A stretch of DNA of 43,772 nt from Nitriliruptorales bacterium (lineage in GTDB: Bacteria > Actinomycetota > Nitriliruptoria > Euzebyales > JAHELV01), in assembly GCA_024644015.1 (NCBI GenBank), contig JAHELV010000030.1, positions 1-43,772 on the forward strand. The letters run 5' to 3'. How positions within the stretch are numbered: the first letter of the stretch is position 1; every line of letters starts with the position of its first letter. Position numbers and translations under genes: made by a program. The notes under the pieces are model-generated. The model did not search any database. It worked only from the letters and a program-made list of their open reading frames with translations, and was not told where the DNA came from. This document shows, piece after piece, positions 1-8,088 of the stretch.

Positions 1-1
1 T

Positions 2-562
2 GACGACACCGAAGCGAAGACCGTCCGCGAACGGCTGCGGGCCGGCTTCGACGACGTCGGAGCATGGACGGCCGTCGCGCAGCTCGGCCTGCTGCTCATC
101 ACGTTGCTGTGCGTGTTCATGGTCGTCGTGCTGCTGGTCGTCCGGTGGTTCCTGACACAGGCACAGACGCAGGCCGCAGCCGCCGATCTGCTGGTCGCAC
201 ACGGCAGGGCGGTCAACATCATGCTGCCGGCGCTCGTCTGTGCTGCGCTCGTCGCGGTCGCGGTCGCTGCGTGGCATGCGCGGCAGGGGGACCGCGCTAC
301 ACCCACGCCGTCGCGACAGTGGTTGGGGCTGCCGCTGAGGCTGTGGAGCGTGATCGTCGCGGCGATCGCAGTGCTGGCCGTCGTGGTGCTCGACACGTCG
401 ACCACTGTCGCACAGGCCGGGCAGGCGACGCTGTGGGCCATATCGGCGTGCGTGCTGCTCGGCGCGACCGCACTGCTCGCCCCGCGAAGCATCGATGTGA
501 CACGCGGCGACGCGCCGACCGACCAGGGCGCCGCGGGAACCGGAGCGATGGAACCCGTCTAG
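2..562 (+). CDS. membrane protein, 3' end only
   Basis: An open frame enters from the left edge and ends at TAG 560-562, giving 186 visible residues. The visible part is a polytopic membrane protein with four hydrophobic segments at about residues 26-49, 71-91, 112-131 and 140-160, followed by a polar C-terminal tail. The first 20 residues look like the end of a soluble or amphipathic region. I do not recognise the family, and the N-terminus lies outside the window. It converges on cvnD, and the two stop codons share the four bases CTAG (559-562), so no terminator separates them. Reality as a gene is supported by the hydrophobic pattern and strong third-position GC; function is unknown. Confidence 0.7.
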   Translation, partial: DDTEAKTVRERLRAGFDDVGAWTAVAQLGLLLITLLCVFMVVVLLVVRWFLTQAQTQAAAADLLVAHGRAVNIMLPALVCAALVAVAVAAWHARQGDRATPTPSRQWLGLPLRLWSVIVAAIAVLAVVVLDTSTTVAQAGQATLWAISACVLLGATALLAPRSIDVTRGDAPTDQGAAGTGAMEPV

Positions 563-1197
563 GAGCCGCCTGCCAGGACGACCGACGGCTGGTGGCTGGA
601 GCGTTCCTCACGTCTGCGCTGCACGACGAGCAGCACCGTTTCCAGCAGCGCGACCAGCACGTCCTTGACGGACTCACGATCACGCGCATCACAGCGCAGC
701 ATCGGGATGTCGGCAGCCACGTTCAGGGCGTACCGCACGTCGTCCCGGTGATGCTGCGGCGCGTCGTCGAACTGGTTCACGGCAATGACGAACGGGATGT
801 CCCGCGCCTCGTAGTAGTCGATCGACGAGTAGCAGTGATCGAGCCGCCTGGTGTCGACGAGCACGACCGCTCCGAGCGACCCGCGGACCAGTTCGTCCCA
901 CATGAAGCCGAAACGCTCCTGGCCCGGTGTGCCGAACAGGTACAGCCGCAGGGTGTCGTCGAAGGTGATGCGCCCGAAATCCATGGCAACCGTCGTGGTG
1001 GTCTTGTCGGGAAGCCAGCTGGCGTCGTCGACGTTCACGCTCGCCGATGTCATCGCGGCCTCGGTGCGCAACGGCTTGATCTCTGAGACGGCTGACACGA
1101 AGGTGGTCTTGCCGACCCCGAAGCCGCCGGACACGACGATCTTGACCGACTTCGGCTGCGCGAGCGGCGCACGCTGCTCAGAGGGAACGGACGCCAT
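559..1197 (-). CDS. cvnD: conservon GTPase CvnD
   Basis: This is a 212-aa Ras/MglA-like small GTPase, the fourth gene of an actinobacterial conservon. The P-loop GGFGVGKTT lies at residues 24-32. The switch II motif FGTPGQERF (88-96) carries Gly in place of the usual Asp, which I believe is normal in this family. The G4 motif is NQFD at 141-144 (NKxD variant). In conservons the GTPase works with a histidine-kinase-like sensor, a roadblock protein and a DUF742 protein in a membrane-associated complex resembling eukaryotic GPCR signalling. Its start overlaps the end of cvnC by 20 bp, so translation is probably coupled. No cytochrome P450 gene (cvnE of some conservons) follows; the next gene is convergent. 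Confidence 0.93.
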   Translation of the reverse strand: MASVPSEQRAPLAQPKSVKIVVSGGFGVGKTTFVSAVSEIKPLRTEAAMTSASVNVDDASWLPDKTTTTVAMDFGRITFDDTLRLYLFGTPGQERFGFMWDELVRGSLGAVVLVDTRRLDHCYSSIDYYEARDIPFVIAVNQFDDAPQHHRDDVRYALNVAADIPMLRCDARDRESVKDVLVALLETVLLVVQRRREERSSHQPSVVLAGGS

Positions 1198-1537
1198 CGA
1201 TGAGCCTCCTGATCACTTGTTCGTTCGTGTCGGTTGAATCGAATATGCGCAGCATGCCCTCGGCGACCAGGTCCCCGATCAGGACCCGGGCGACCCCGGC
1301 AGGTACCTCCAGCTCGGCGGCGACCTCGGCGATCGACAGCGGGTCGCGGCACGCCGTCAGGATGTGCCGGTGCTCGAAACGGCGGCGGTCGGCAATTGCG
1401 AGACCACGACCCGTGGTGGTCACCAACGTTTCGAGCGCGAGCGACTCGCCATCCGACCTCGTACGGCCACCGGTGACCATGTACGGGCGAACCAGGGGCC
1501 CCTCGTGCTGTCCGTACGCGTCGCCGCCTTCGATCAT
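1178..1537 (-). CDS. cvnC: conservon DUF742 protein CvnC
   Basis: A 119-aa DUF742 protein. The N-terminal PLVRPYMVTGGRT (residues 14-26) is the family hallmark, and the C-terminal half (about 55-115) predicts a winged-helix-like fold, with a segment resembling a helix-turn-helix around DPLSIAEVAAELEVPAGVAR. DUF742 proteins are the third member of conservons and bridge the sensor and the GTPase. Its ATG overlaps the cvnB stop as ATGA (1534-1537), and its end overlaps cvnD by 20 bp. There is no DNA-binding evidence beyond the fold resemblance. Confidence 0.93.
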   Translation of the reverse strand: MIEGGDAYGQHEGPLVRPYMVTGGRTRSDGESLALETLVTTTGRGLAIADRRRFEHRHILTACRDPLSIAEVAAELEVPAGVARVLIGDLVAEGMLRIFDSTDTNEQVIRRLIDGVRSL

Positions 1538-1956
1538 ACGGTCAGCGCGTTCTTCAACTCACTGACCAGGGCCGGGGTCAGCGTGGTCCCGACACGGTCG
1601 AGCAGCAGCGTCATCTCGTAGCCGATCAGGCCCATGTCGCAGTTCTTGTCCGCGAGCACGGCAAGCGTGGACCCATCACTGATCGACGAGATGAACAGCA
1701 CGCCGTCGTGCATCTCGACGACCACCTGCTCGACGTCGCCACAGCGCAACAGGCTCCCGGCGCCGTTGGTCAGGCTGGTCAGACCCGACACGATCGCGGC
1801 GAACTGCTCGACGCCATCGCGATCACGACCCGCTGAGCCGGCGAGCAGGAACCCGTCGGAGCTGACCGCAATTGCCTCACGCACACCGACGACGTCCCGA
1901 ACGAAGTTCGACAACAGCCAGTTGAAGTTCCGGGCGCTGCCGCTCAACTTACGCAT
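1534..1956 (-). CDS. cvnB: conservon roadblock/LC7 protein CvnB
   Basis: A 140-aa roadblock/LC7-domain protein, the usual second gene of a conservon and the likely GAP-like or scaffold partner of the GTPase. I place the start at ATG 1956 (MRKLSGSARNFNWLLSNF), because roadblock proteins of this type begin shortly before the NWLLxNF helix. The open frame runs 34 codons further upstream, but there it only overlaps the end of cvnA in another frame. The domain spans residues 8-125. The start overlaps the cvnA stop (TAA at 1949-1951) by 8 bp, and the stop overlaps cvnC by 4 bp, so the set looks translationally coupled. Confidence 0.93.
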   Translation of the reverse strand: MRKLSGSARNFNWLLSNFVRDVVGVREAIAVSSDGFLLAGSAGRDRDGVEQFAAIVSGLTSLTNGAGSLLRCGDVEQVVVEMHDGVLFISSISDGSTLAVLADKNCDMGLIGYEMTLLLDRVGTTLTPALVSELKNALTV

Positions 1957-4870
1957 CGTGGCGCTCCCCGCCGTCGTCTTTGCCCCTGGACTGCGCACGG
2001 CCGCGTTGCACCGCGCGCTGGAACTGCGCCAGGCGGTCCCGTGCCGCGCGCGCCTCACGCTCCGCCGCGGTCAGGGCGACGCCGTCCCCGTCGGCGACCA
2101 CCGCGGTGGGGATCGACGGGGCGGCGCGAGGCGCCGGCTTCTCCGACGGGGCCGCGTCGTTGACCCCTCGTTCGGTACGCAGGACCGCATGTCCGTCTGT
2201 GGACGTGCCGTTGGCCACGGCGCCGTTCGCGTCGGTCCGCTTCGAGGCACGGCGTCGCACCTGGAACACGGCAGCCGCGGGCTGCTGATCGCCTGCCGCG
2301 GCGGTTGGCTCGTCGGCTGAGACCGCCACGTCGGCGTCGGCGAGCTGATCCTCGTCCCCGTCATCGGGCTGCTCCGCCGAATCGTCGCGTGGATGTTCGG
2401 CGCCGCCGACTGGACGACTGTCGCGCCCCGGGTCATCGTCGTGGTGTGGCGGCCCGGGCGAGCCGACGTCGGCCGGCTGGTCGTCGGCCGGCTGGTCGCC
2501 GCCCGACTCACGAATATCGATCTGTACCTCGCGCGCAGCTGCCCCGTCAACGGACGGCGGGAACGCCACAGCGCCCTCCGTCCGAGGCGGTTGCGTCTCG
2601 TCAAACACGATCGCCGCGCCCGTCGTAGCGGACACCGAGCGGCGGTGGGCGGACCCCGACGACGAGCGGAATGGACGCCGAGTAGAAGCTCCCGCAGGGC
2701 TCCCGGCCTCCAGCGCCGGCCTGCGCTGCACGTCTTCGAGCTCCCGCGGCGCGATCGCACGCGGCAGCGGTTCCACCAGGCTGTTGGGCAGCAGGACCTT
2801 CGCCGTGACCCCCTCGGTCGTCGACTCGACGAGGCGGACCCGTATGCCGTGGCGGGCAGCGAGACGACCCACGACGAACAGGCCGAGGAAGCTCGACGGG
2901 ACGCGGTCGACCAGCGGAGAGGTGTCCAGACGATGGTTCACATCAGCCAGCTGCTCCTCGCTCATGCCGACGCCGTCATCGACCACCGCCAGCGAGTAGC
3001 CGTCGACCACACGGCGCCCCACCACCTCGACCGTCGTGTCGGGGGGCGAGAACTGCGCGGCGTTCTCGATCAGCTCCGCCAACAGGTGGGAGACGTCGCT
3101 CACGGCGCTGCCGACCAACTGCGACTCGTCGACGCCATCGACGTTGACCCGCTGATAGTCCTCGACCTCGGCGACCGCGCCGCGCACCACGTCGGTGAGG
3201 GACACCGGCTCGGCCCAGCGACGGGGCGGCTCTTCGCCGGCAAGCACCAGCAGGCTCTCGGCGTTCCGGCGCATCCGGGTGGCCAGGTGATCGAGGCGGA
3301 ACAGTTCCTCGAGGACATCGGGGTCCGACGTCTCGCGCTCGAGTCGGTCGATGAACTCGAGTTGCCGGCTCAGCAGGTTCTGGTTGCGGCGCCCGAGGCT
3401 GACGAACATGCGGGCGACGCTCCGGCGGCTGCGTGCCTGCTCGGCGGCGAGATCCGCCGCGGTGGTGCACACCACGTTGAACGCGTCGGCGACGTCCTCG
3501 ATCTCGTCGTTGGTGTCCAGCTGCACCGTTGGGATGGGCGGCAGGTCATCACCGGCGTCCGGGGCCTGCGCGCGTCGAACGAGCGCAGGCAGACGCTGGT
3601 CGGCGATGTCACGCGCGATCGCGCCCAGCGACCGCAACGGCCGCACGATGCGCTGCGCCAAGCGGGCCGACACGAGGAATGCGGCCAGCAGCGCCGCCAG
3701 CAGGGTGATCACCACGATCACGGCGAAGGTCCGTGCCGTCGCGGTCAACTGGCGTTGCACAGCGGACAGCCCACTCAGCGACGTCGTCTCGCCGGACTGG
3801 TCCACCAGCGCGACCCATTCGAGCGGTCGCGCGTCGACGCCGTCGAACTGTTCCAGCAGGTCCGGCAGCCGGCCGTCGGCCGCCGACAGCGAGCTGAAGC
3901 CGGCGACCGCGTCGCCTCGCACCAGTGAACCGGGCACGCGGCTGGCCAGCGCGGCCGATGCGTTCACCGCCTGATCGCCATCCATCTCCAGGTTCGCGTT
4001 GGCGATCCGCGAGGCGTCGTGGTTCGATCGTGTCTCTGCGAGCAGGACCCCGTCACCGGTCAGTATCGTCACCTCGGTGCCGCTCTCGGCGGCGGCACGA
4101 GTTGCGACCCGCTGGAGCGCCACCAGATCGACGGTCGCTCTGAAGACCCCGAGCGGCCCGGTGGCCTGCCCACCGTCGATCCGCGACGCGATGGTCACGC
4201 CGTAGGTGTTCGTTGCCTCGTCGACCTCGACGTCGCTCAGGTACAGGCCGTCCTGCCACGCCGCGTTCCACCACTGCTCATCACTCTGCACGAAGTCCGG
4301 CGCACGACCGGACGTTGCGACGTTCAGCCCGTTGCGTTCGGTGAAGAACAACTCGGAGAACACCGGTTGGCGAGCGACGGCGTCCCGCAGGTAGCGGTCG
4401 ACGGCGGAGCGGGGCGCCAGCCGACGATCCTGATCGAACTGCTGCTCCAACTCGCTGTCGGTGCGAAGCGCCAGCGTGTCGCCGCCCTCACCCTCGGCCG
4501 ATCGTCGCGCCGCACGCCGCACCTCTGGTGAGGCCGACCAGCTCAAGACGTCCTCTATGCGCTCGGTGAGGAGCTGATCGACCTCGCGCGCGACCGCAAC
4601 GGCGTCGGCCTGTGCGCGACGGTCGGCGACGTCCTGTCCGAGCTCCTCGCGACCCCGCTCGAGGCTCTGCTCTGCTGACCGCGACAGACCCAGCAGGCTG
4701 CCGAGCGTCACCGATCCGATGAGCAGCATTGGGATGATCGAGATCATCAGCGCGCGCGACAGGATCCTGCGTTGCACCGACTGCCGCGGCGGCCGCCCCT
4801 GTGACGGCCACTGGCCGTCCTGCGATCGTCTGCGGTTGTGTCGGACGGTTCTCGTTGCTGTTCTGACCAT
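1949..4870 (-). CDS. cvnA: conservon sensor kinase-like CvnA
   Basis: A 973-aa membrane sensor with histidine-kinase architecture. From the chosen ATG 4870 it has a basic N-terminus, TM1 at about 40-61, an extracytoplasmic region (62-378) with Cache-like features, TM2 at about 380-402, HAMP at 402-475, a dimerisation segment with LDHLATRMRRN (526-536, candidate H528), a HATPase_c domain with N-box LAELIENAAQFSPP (597-610) and G1 box DDGVGM (631-636), and a roughly 270-residue acidic, disordered C-terminal tail. Conservon sensors often have degenerate H-boxes, so autophosphorylation is uncertain. The frame stays open to 5335, but the extra N-terminus is Arg/Pro-rich noise running into the divergent promoter region. 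It is first in cvnABCD. Confidence 0.9.
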   Translation of the reverse strand: MVRTATRTVRHNRRRSQDGQWPSQGRPPRQSVQRRILSRALMISIIPMLLIGSVTLGSLLGLSRSAEQSLERGREELGQDVADRRAQADAVAVAREVDQLLTERIEDVLSWSASPEVRRAARRSAEGEGGDTLALRTDSELEQQFDQDRRLAPRSAVDRYLRDAVARQPVFSELFFTERNGLNVATSGRAPDFVQSDEQWWNAAWQDGLYLSDVEVDEATNTYGVTIASRIDGGQATGPLGVFRATVDLVALQRVATRAAAESGTEVTILTGDGVLLAETRSNHDASRIANANLEMDGDQAVNASAALASRVPGSLVRGDAVAGFSSLSAADGRLPDLLEQFDGVDARPLEWVALVDQSGETTSLSGLSAVQRQLTATARTFAVIVVITLLAALLAAFLVSARLAQRIVRPLRSLGAIARDIADQRLPALVRRAQAPDAGDDLPPIPTVQLDTNDEIEDVADAFNVVCTTAADLAAEQARSRRSVARMFVSLGRRNQNLLSRQLEFIDRLERETSDPDVLEELFRLDHLATRMRRNAESLLVLAGEEPPRRWAEPVSLTDVVRGAVAEVEDYQRVNVDGVDESQLVGSAVSDVSHLLAELIENAAQFSPPDTTVEVVGRRVVDGYSLAVVDDGVGMSEEQLADVNHRLDTSPLVDRVPSSFLGLFVVGRLAARHGIRVRLVESTTEGVTAKVLLPNSLVEPLPRAIAPRELEDVQRRPALEAGSPAGASTRRPFRSSSGSAHRRSVSATTGAAIVFDETQPPRTEGAVAFPPSVDGAAAREVQIDIRESGGDQPADDQPADVGSPGPPHHDDDPGRDSRPVGGAEHPRDDSAEQPDDGDEDQLADADVAVSADEPTAAAGDQQPAAAVFQVRRRASKRTDANGAVANGTSTDGHAVLRTERGVNDAAPSEKPAPRAAPSIPTAVVADGDGVALTAAEREARAARDRLAQFQRAVQRGRAQSRGKDDGGERHDA

Positions 4871-5142
4871 GCGTTCGCCCACGTCCAGACAGGGCCGTGC
4901 AGAACACGGCAGAGATCGTTTCACCCCTCGAAACGGCGCCGTCCGTCGGGCTGCCGGACGTCGGCACATGCGAGGCCACGCCGCCGGGAGCCGAAGAATT
5001 GCATATGTGTGCACATTGTGCGAATCGTCCGGCCAGGCAGCGCGCTGGACGCATGCACGGCGTGCGCTGCGCACTACAGACCGCGTCACACGCGGCCGGG
5101 TAGCATCACCGCATCCACCCGCGCGCGGCGAGGGAGGCAGGC
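4871..5142. promoter_or_regulatory. divergent promoter region with three inverted repeats
   Basis: This 272-bp spacer lies between cvnA (leftward) and the aminotransferase (rightward). It holds three dyads: GCCGTG/CACGGC (4894-4899, 4905-4910), CGTTTC/GAAACG (4917-4922, 4930-4935) and GCACA-T-TGTGC (5011-5021), the last inside a longer imperfect AT-richer dyad at about 4999-5025. The first two would be in the cvnA leader or promoter. TAGCAT (5101-5106) is a -10 candidate for the aminotransferase, which also has an AGGGAGG Shine-Dalgarno sequence (5131-5137). No binding protein can be assigned. Confidence 0.4.
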
Positions 5143-6315
5143 ATGCCAGGCCGACGACCCCATCTGATCGCACGTCTGCAGGGTCTCGGGACGACCATCT
5201 TCTCCGAGATGACCGCGCTTGCCGTGCAACACGACGCTGTGAACCTGGGCCAGGGCTATCCCGACATCGAGGGACCCGCCGAGATCCGCGACGCCGCCAT
5301 CGACGCGATCCGCGAGGGGCGCAACCAGTACGCACCGGGCAGCGGCGTTCCGGCGCTGCGGCACGCCATCGCCGAACACCAGCACCGCCGCTACGGGCTG
5401 CGTTTCGACGCGGACGACGAGATCACCGTCACGGCCGGCGCGACCGAAGCCCTCGCGGCGACCATCCTCGCCGTGTGCGAGGTCGGTGACGAGGTCGTGA
5501 CCTTCGAGCCGTACTACGACTCGTACGCGGCCAACATCGCGATGGCGGGCGCCGTCCGGCGGACGGTCGCCCTGCGTCCACCGGACTTCCGCTTCGACCC
5601 GGTCGAGCTCGACCGGGCGATCTCAGCGCGCACGCGGATGGTGCTGCTCAACACCCCGCACAACCCGACCGGCAAGGTCTTCGACGCCGCCGAGTTGGCC
5701 CGGATCGCGGCCGTATGCGTCGACCACGATCTGCTGGCTGTCACCGACGAGGTCTACGAGCACCTTGTCTTCGATGGCGTGCACGTACCGCTGGCGTCGC
5801 TGGACGGCATGCGGGACCGCACCGTCACGATCTCGTCGGCCGGCAAGAGCTTCTCGTTCACCGGCTGGAAGGTCGGCTGGGCCTGCGCGCCACCGCCGCT
5901 GACGCGGGCGCTGCGGACGACCAAGCAGTTCCTGTCGTTCACCAACGGCACGCCGTTCCAGTACGCGGTCGCGCACGGCCTGTCACTCGGCGAGCCGGTG
6001 TTCGACGAGCTCACGGCGCGGTACCGGGCGCGGCGTGATCAGCTGTGCGCGGGCCTGCGTGCCCTCGGGTTCGACGTCTACCCGACGTCCGGCACCTACT
6101 TCGCGACCGCCGACATCCGTCCGGTGGGGTTCGACGACGGCATGGCGTTCTGCCAGCACCTGCCGGGACGAGTCGGCGTGGCCGCCGTACCCGAGGTCGT
6201 GCTGTACGACGACAAACGGGTCGGCGCCCCCCTCGTGCGGTTTGCCTTCTGCAAGTCCGAGACACTGATCGACGAGGCGCTGGCCCGGCTGGCCAAGCTT
6301 CCGGGAACGTCGTGA
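5143..6315 (+). CDS. PLP-dependent class I/II aminotransferase
   Basis: A 390-aa fold-type I aminotransferase. Visible motifs are NLGQGYPD (substrate-binding N-terminus), a GATEAL cofactor-phosphate region, NTPHNPTGKV with the PLP-contacting Asn, the TDEVYEHLVFD region, and SAGKSFSFTGWKVGW with the Schiff-base lysine. It resembles the YbdL/MtnE/kynurenine-aminotransferase group, whose members transaminate methionine, glutamine or aromatic substrates. The start ATG 5143 follows a clear AGGGAGG ribosome site. The next gene, 33 bp on, is an omega-amidase-like hydrolase; this pairing suggests glutamine is the amino donor and that the by-product 2-oxoglutaramate is hydrolysed. A DapC-type role is an alternative. 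Enzyme class is secure; substrate is inferred. Confidence 0.9.
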   Translation: MPGRRPHLIARLQGLGTTIFSEMTALAVQHDAVNLGQGYPDIEGPAEIRDAAIDAIREGRNQYAPGSGVPALRHAIAEHQHRRYGLRFDADDEITVTAGATEALAATILAVCEVGDEVVTFEPYYDSYAANIAMAGAVRRTVALRPPDFRFDPVELDRAISARTRMVLLNTPHNPTGKVFDAAELARIAAVCVDHDLLAVTDEVYEHLVFDGVHVPLASLDGMRDRTVTISSAGKSFSFTGWKVGWACAPPPLTRALRTTKQFLSFTNGTPFQYAVAHGLSLGEPVFDELTARYRARRDQLCAGLRALGFDVYPTSGTYFATADIRPVGFDDGMAFCQHLPGRVGVAAVPEVVLYDDKRVGAPLVRFAFCKSETLIDEALARLAKLPGTS

Positions 6316-6348
6316 TCGCGTGATGCGGTGTGCGGCTGAGGGCACGGC

Positions 6349-7107
6349 ATGAGAATCGCAGCGATCCAACACGACATCGTCTGGGAGGACCCGACGGCCA
6401 ACTTCGCCGCGCTGGCGCCCCGCATCACCGGCGCGGCGGCCGCGGGTGCGCGCCTGATCGTGCTGACCGAGATGTACGCGACGGGTTTTTCGATGCGCAC
6501 CGACGTGACGGCCGAACAGGTCGGCGGTCCGGCGACGTCATTCCTCGTCGAGCAGGCGCAGCAGCACGGCGTGTGGACCGCCGGCTCGGTGGCCGAGCGG
6601 GTCCGCGACGGCGAACGCCCCTTCAACACCCTGGTCCTTGCGGCGCCCGACGGGGCGATCCACCGCTACCGCAAGATCCATCCGTTCACCTACTCGGGTG
6701 AGGACAAGTACTTCCAGGCGGGCAGCGAGCACGTGACCGTCGACGTCGACGATCTGCGTGTCACCTTGTTCGTGTGCTACGACCTGCGCTTCGCCGACGA
6801 GTTCTGGACGACCGCACCGGACACCGACCTGTATCTCGTACCCGCCAACTGGCCCGACGCCCGCCGTGTGCACTGGCGAACACTGCTGCACGCCAGGGCC
6901 ATCGAGAACCAGGCCTACGTCGTCGGCGTGAACCGCGTCGGCGACGGCGGCGCGCTGACGTACGTAGGAGACTCGATGATCGTAGACCCGATGGGCGAGG
7001 TGCTGGCGTCCGCGGCGGGCGGCGAGGCGACGTTGCTGTGCGACGTCGACCCGGCGACGGTCGTCGCTGCGCGTCACCGCTTCCGCTTCCTCCAGGACCG
7101 CCGCTGA
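6349..7107 (+). CDS. carbon-nitrogen hydrolase, omega-amidase-like
   Basis: A 252-aa nitrilase-superfamily amidase. The Glu-Lys-Cys triad is visible as E41 (LTEMYATGF), K109 (YRKIHPF) and C143 (LFVCYDLRF). The TEMYATGFSM and CYDLRF signatures match the YafV/MtnU/Nit2 group, which hydrolyses 2-oxoglutaramate or 2-oxosuccinamate to the dicarboxylic acid and ammonia. Length fits the family. It sits directly after a glutamine-transaminase-like gene and is probably co-transcribed. GAGGGC at about 6338-6343 serves as a ribosome site for ATG 6349. Confidence 0.88.
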   Translation: MRIAAIQHDIVWEDPTANFAALAPRITGAAAAGARLIVLTEMYATGFSMRTDVTAEQVGGPATSFLVEQAQQHGVWTAGSVAERVRDGERPFNTLVLAAPDGAIHRYRKIHPFTYSGEDKYFQAGSEHVTVDVDDLRVTLFVCYDLRFADEFWTTAPDTDLYLVPANWPDARRVHWRTLLHARAIENQAYVVGVNRVGDGGALTYVGDSMIVDPMGEVLASAAGGEATLLCDVDPATVVAARHRFRFLQDRR

Positions 7108-7185
7108 TCCCAGACGCTCGAGACAGCCAACGGGATACCGCGCCGCACGACGCCCGCTGATGCCGACGCGACCGAGGAGGCCACG

Positions 7186-7560
7186 ATGCAGATGCCAAAG
7201 CCGACAGACACCGACAAGGAGCGGTTCCACCATCTGGTGCCCGATGACCCCCGTGTCGAGACGAAGCCGATGTTCGGCAACCTCGGCGCGTTCGTCAACG
7301 GCAACATGTTCATGGGCCTGTTCGGCGCCGACGTCGGAGTCAAGCTGCCCGACGACGTCCGCGACGAGCTGCTCGCGGTGGACGGCGCCGGACCGTTCGG
7401 GCCACCGGAACGCCCGATGGGCGGCTACGTGACGTTGCCGGCCGCGTGGGTCGAGGACGCCGAGCAGGCACAGCCGTGGGTCCAGCGGTCCCTCGACCAC
7501 ATCGGCGCGCTGCCACCGAAGGCGGCGAAGAAGTCCCGTCGGCAGCGGTCCGCGTCGTAG
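7186..7560 (+). CDS. TfoX N-terminal domain protein
   Basis: A 124-aa protein with a single TfoX/Sxy N-terminal domain. The diagnostic KPMFGNLGAFVNGNMFMGLFG stretch begins at residue 27 and is followed by a Lys/Arg-rich tail (residues 112-122). GAGGAGG six bases before ATG 7186 fixes the start. In gammaproteobacteria TfoX controls competence, but short one-domain actinobacterial versions have no established role and no competence genes are nearby. It follows the amidase by 78 bp and may belong to the same transcript. Confidence 0.85.
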   Translation: MQMPKPTDTDKERFHHLVPDDPRVETKPMFGNLGAFVNGNMFMGLFGADVGVKLPDDVRDELLAVDGAGPFGPPERPMGGYVTLPAAWVEDAEQAQPWVQRSLDHIGALPPKAAKKSRRQRSAS

Positions 7561-7575
7561 CCCGCGTCAGCACGC

Positions 7576-8052
7576 ATGCAGCACCGGCGCTGGCCGCGAC
7601 GCCCCACCGGATGGCGTCGCACGTTCGCGCGGCTGCCGGTCCACCTGTACCGCATCGGACTCGGCTGGCTGCTGGGACGCCGCTTCCTGCTGATCAACCA
7701 CGTCGGGAGGCGCTCGGGCGCACCACGGACCGTTGTGGTCGAGGTGGTCGCGCACGACCCGCAGGCCGGCACGTGGACCGTCGCGTCGGGCTTCGGGCCG
7801 GACGCCGACTGGTACCGCAACCTGCTCGCGACGCCCCAGGTGACCATCCAGGTCGGTCGACGGCGGCTCCCCGTGACCGCTGAGCGCCTGTCGCCGGAGG
7901 ACGCCGCCTCGGCGATGGCCGCGTACGGCGCGGCCCACCCGCGGACGGCACGTCGACTCGCCACGTTCATGGGCGTTGACGTGGACGGCAGCGTGGCGGA
8001 CTTCCACGCGCTCGGGCGGTCGATCCCGTTCATCAAGTTCGTGCCGCGGTGA
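7576..8052 (+). CDS. Ddn-family deazaflavin-dependent nitroreductase/quinone reductase
   Basis: A 158-aa protein of the DUF385/Ddn split-barrel family. Family features are INHVGRRSGAPRTVVVEVV (residues 40-58), SGFGPDADWYRNLLATP (from about residue 73) and the following VTIQVG strand. Relatives in mycobacteria use F420H2 to reduce quinones or nitroimidazoles, so an F420 cofactor is expected but not shown here. The ATG at 7576 lacks a good Shine-Dalgarno sequence; the basic first 25 residues could be shorter in reality. It converges with the ABC importer; a weak CCGGT-CGCA-ACCGG hairpin (8065-8078) lies in the 36-bp gap. Confidence 0.82.
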   Translation: MQHRRWPRRPTGWRRTFARLPVHLYRIGLGWLLGRRFLLINHVGRRSGAPRTVVVEVVAHDPQAGTWTVASGFGPDADWYRNLLATPQVTIQVGRRRLPVTAERLSPEDAASAMAAYGAAHPRTARRLATFMGVDVDGSVADFHALGRSIPFIKFVPR

Positions 8053-8088
8053 GCTGGGGCAATGCCGGTCGCAACCGGGAGCCAGACC

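Noticed and set aside
88-96. Loss of the switch II Asp in CvnD (FGTPGQ) as a defect (coordinates here are residues of CvnD)
   Set aside because: Gly at this position appears to be usual in MglA-like and conservon GTPases, so I do not treat it as inactivation.
2393-3928. Long plus-strand frame opposite cvnA
   Set aside because: It is a mirror of a well-supported kinase gene in GC-rich DNA; no domain, no SD and codon use dictated by the opposite strand. The same applies to the long frames opposite mccB, purD/purA and UPF0210.
4871-5335. N-terminal extension of cvnA to 5335
   Set aside because: The extra 155 residues are Arg/Pro-rich without domain character, overlap the divergent aminotransferase gene and its ribosome site, and lack an SD; ATG 4870 fits the family.
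8065-8078. CCGGT-CGCA-ACCGG hairpin as a firm terminator
   Set aside because: The stem is only five base pairs and no T-run follows on either strand, so it is mentioned only in passing.
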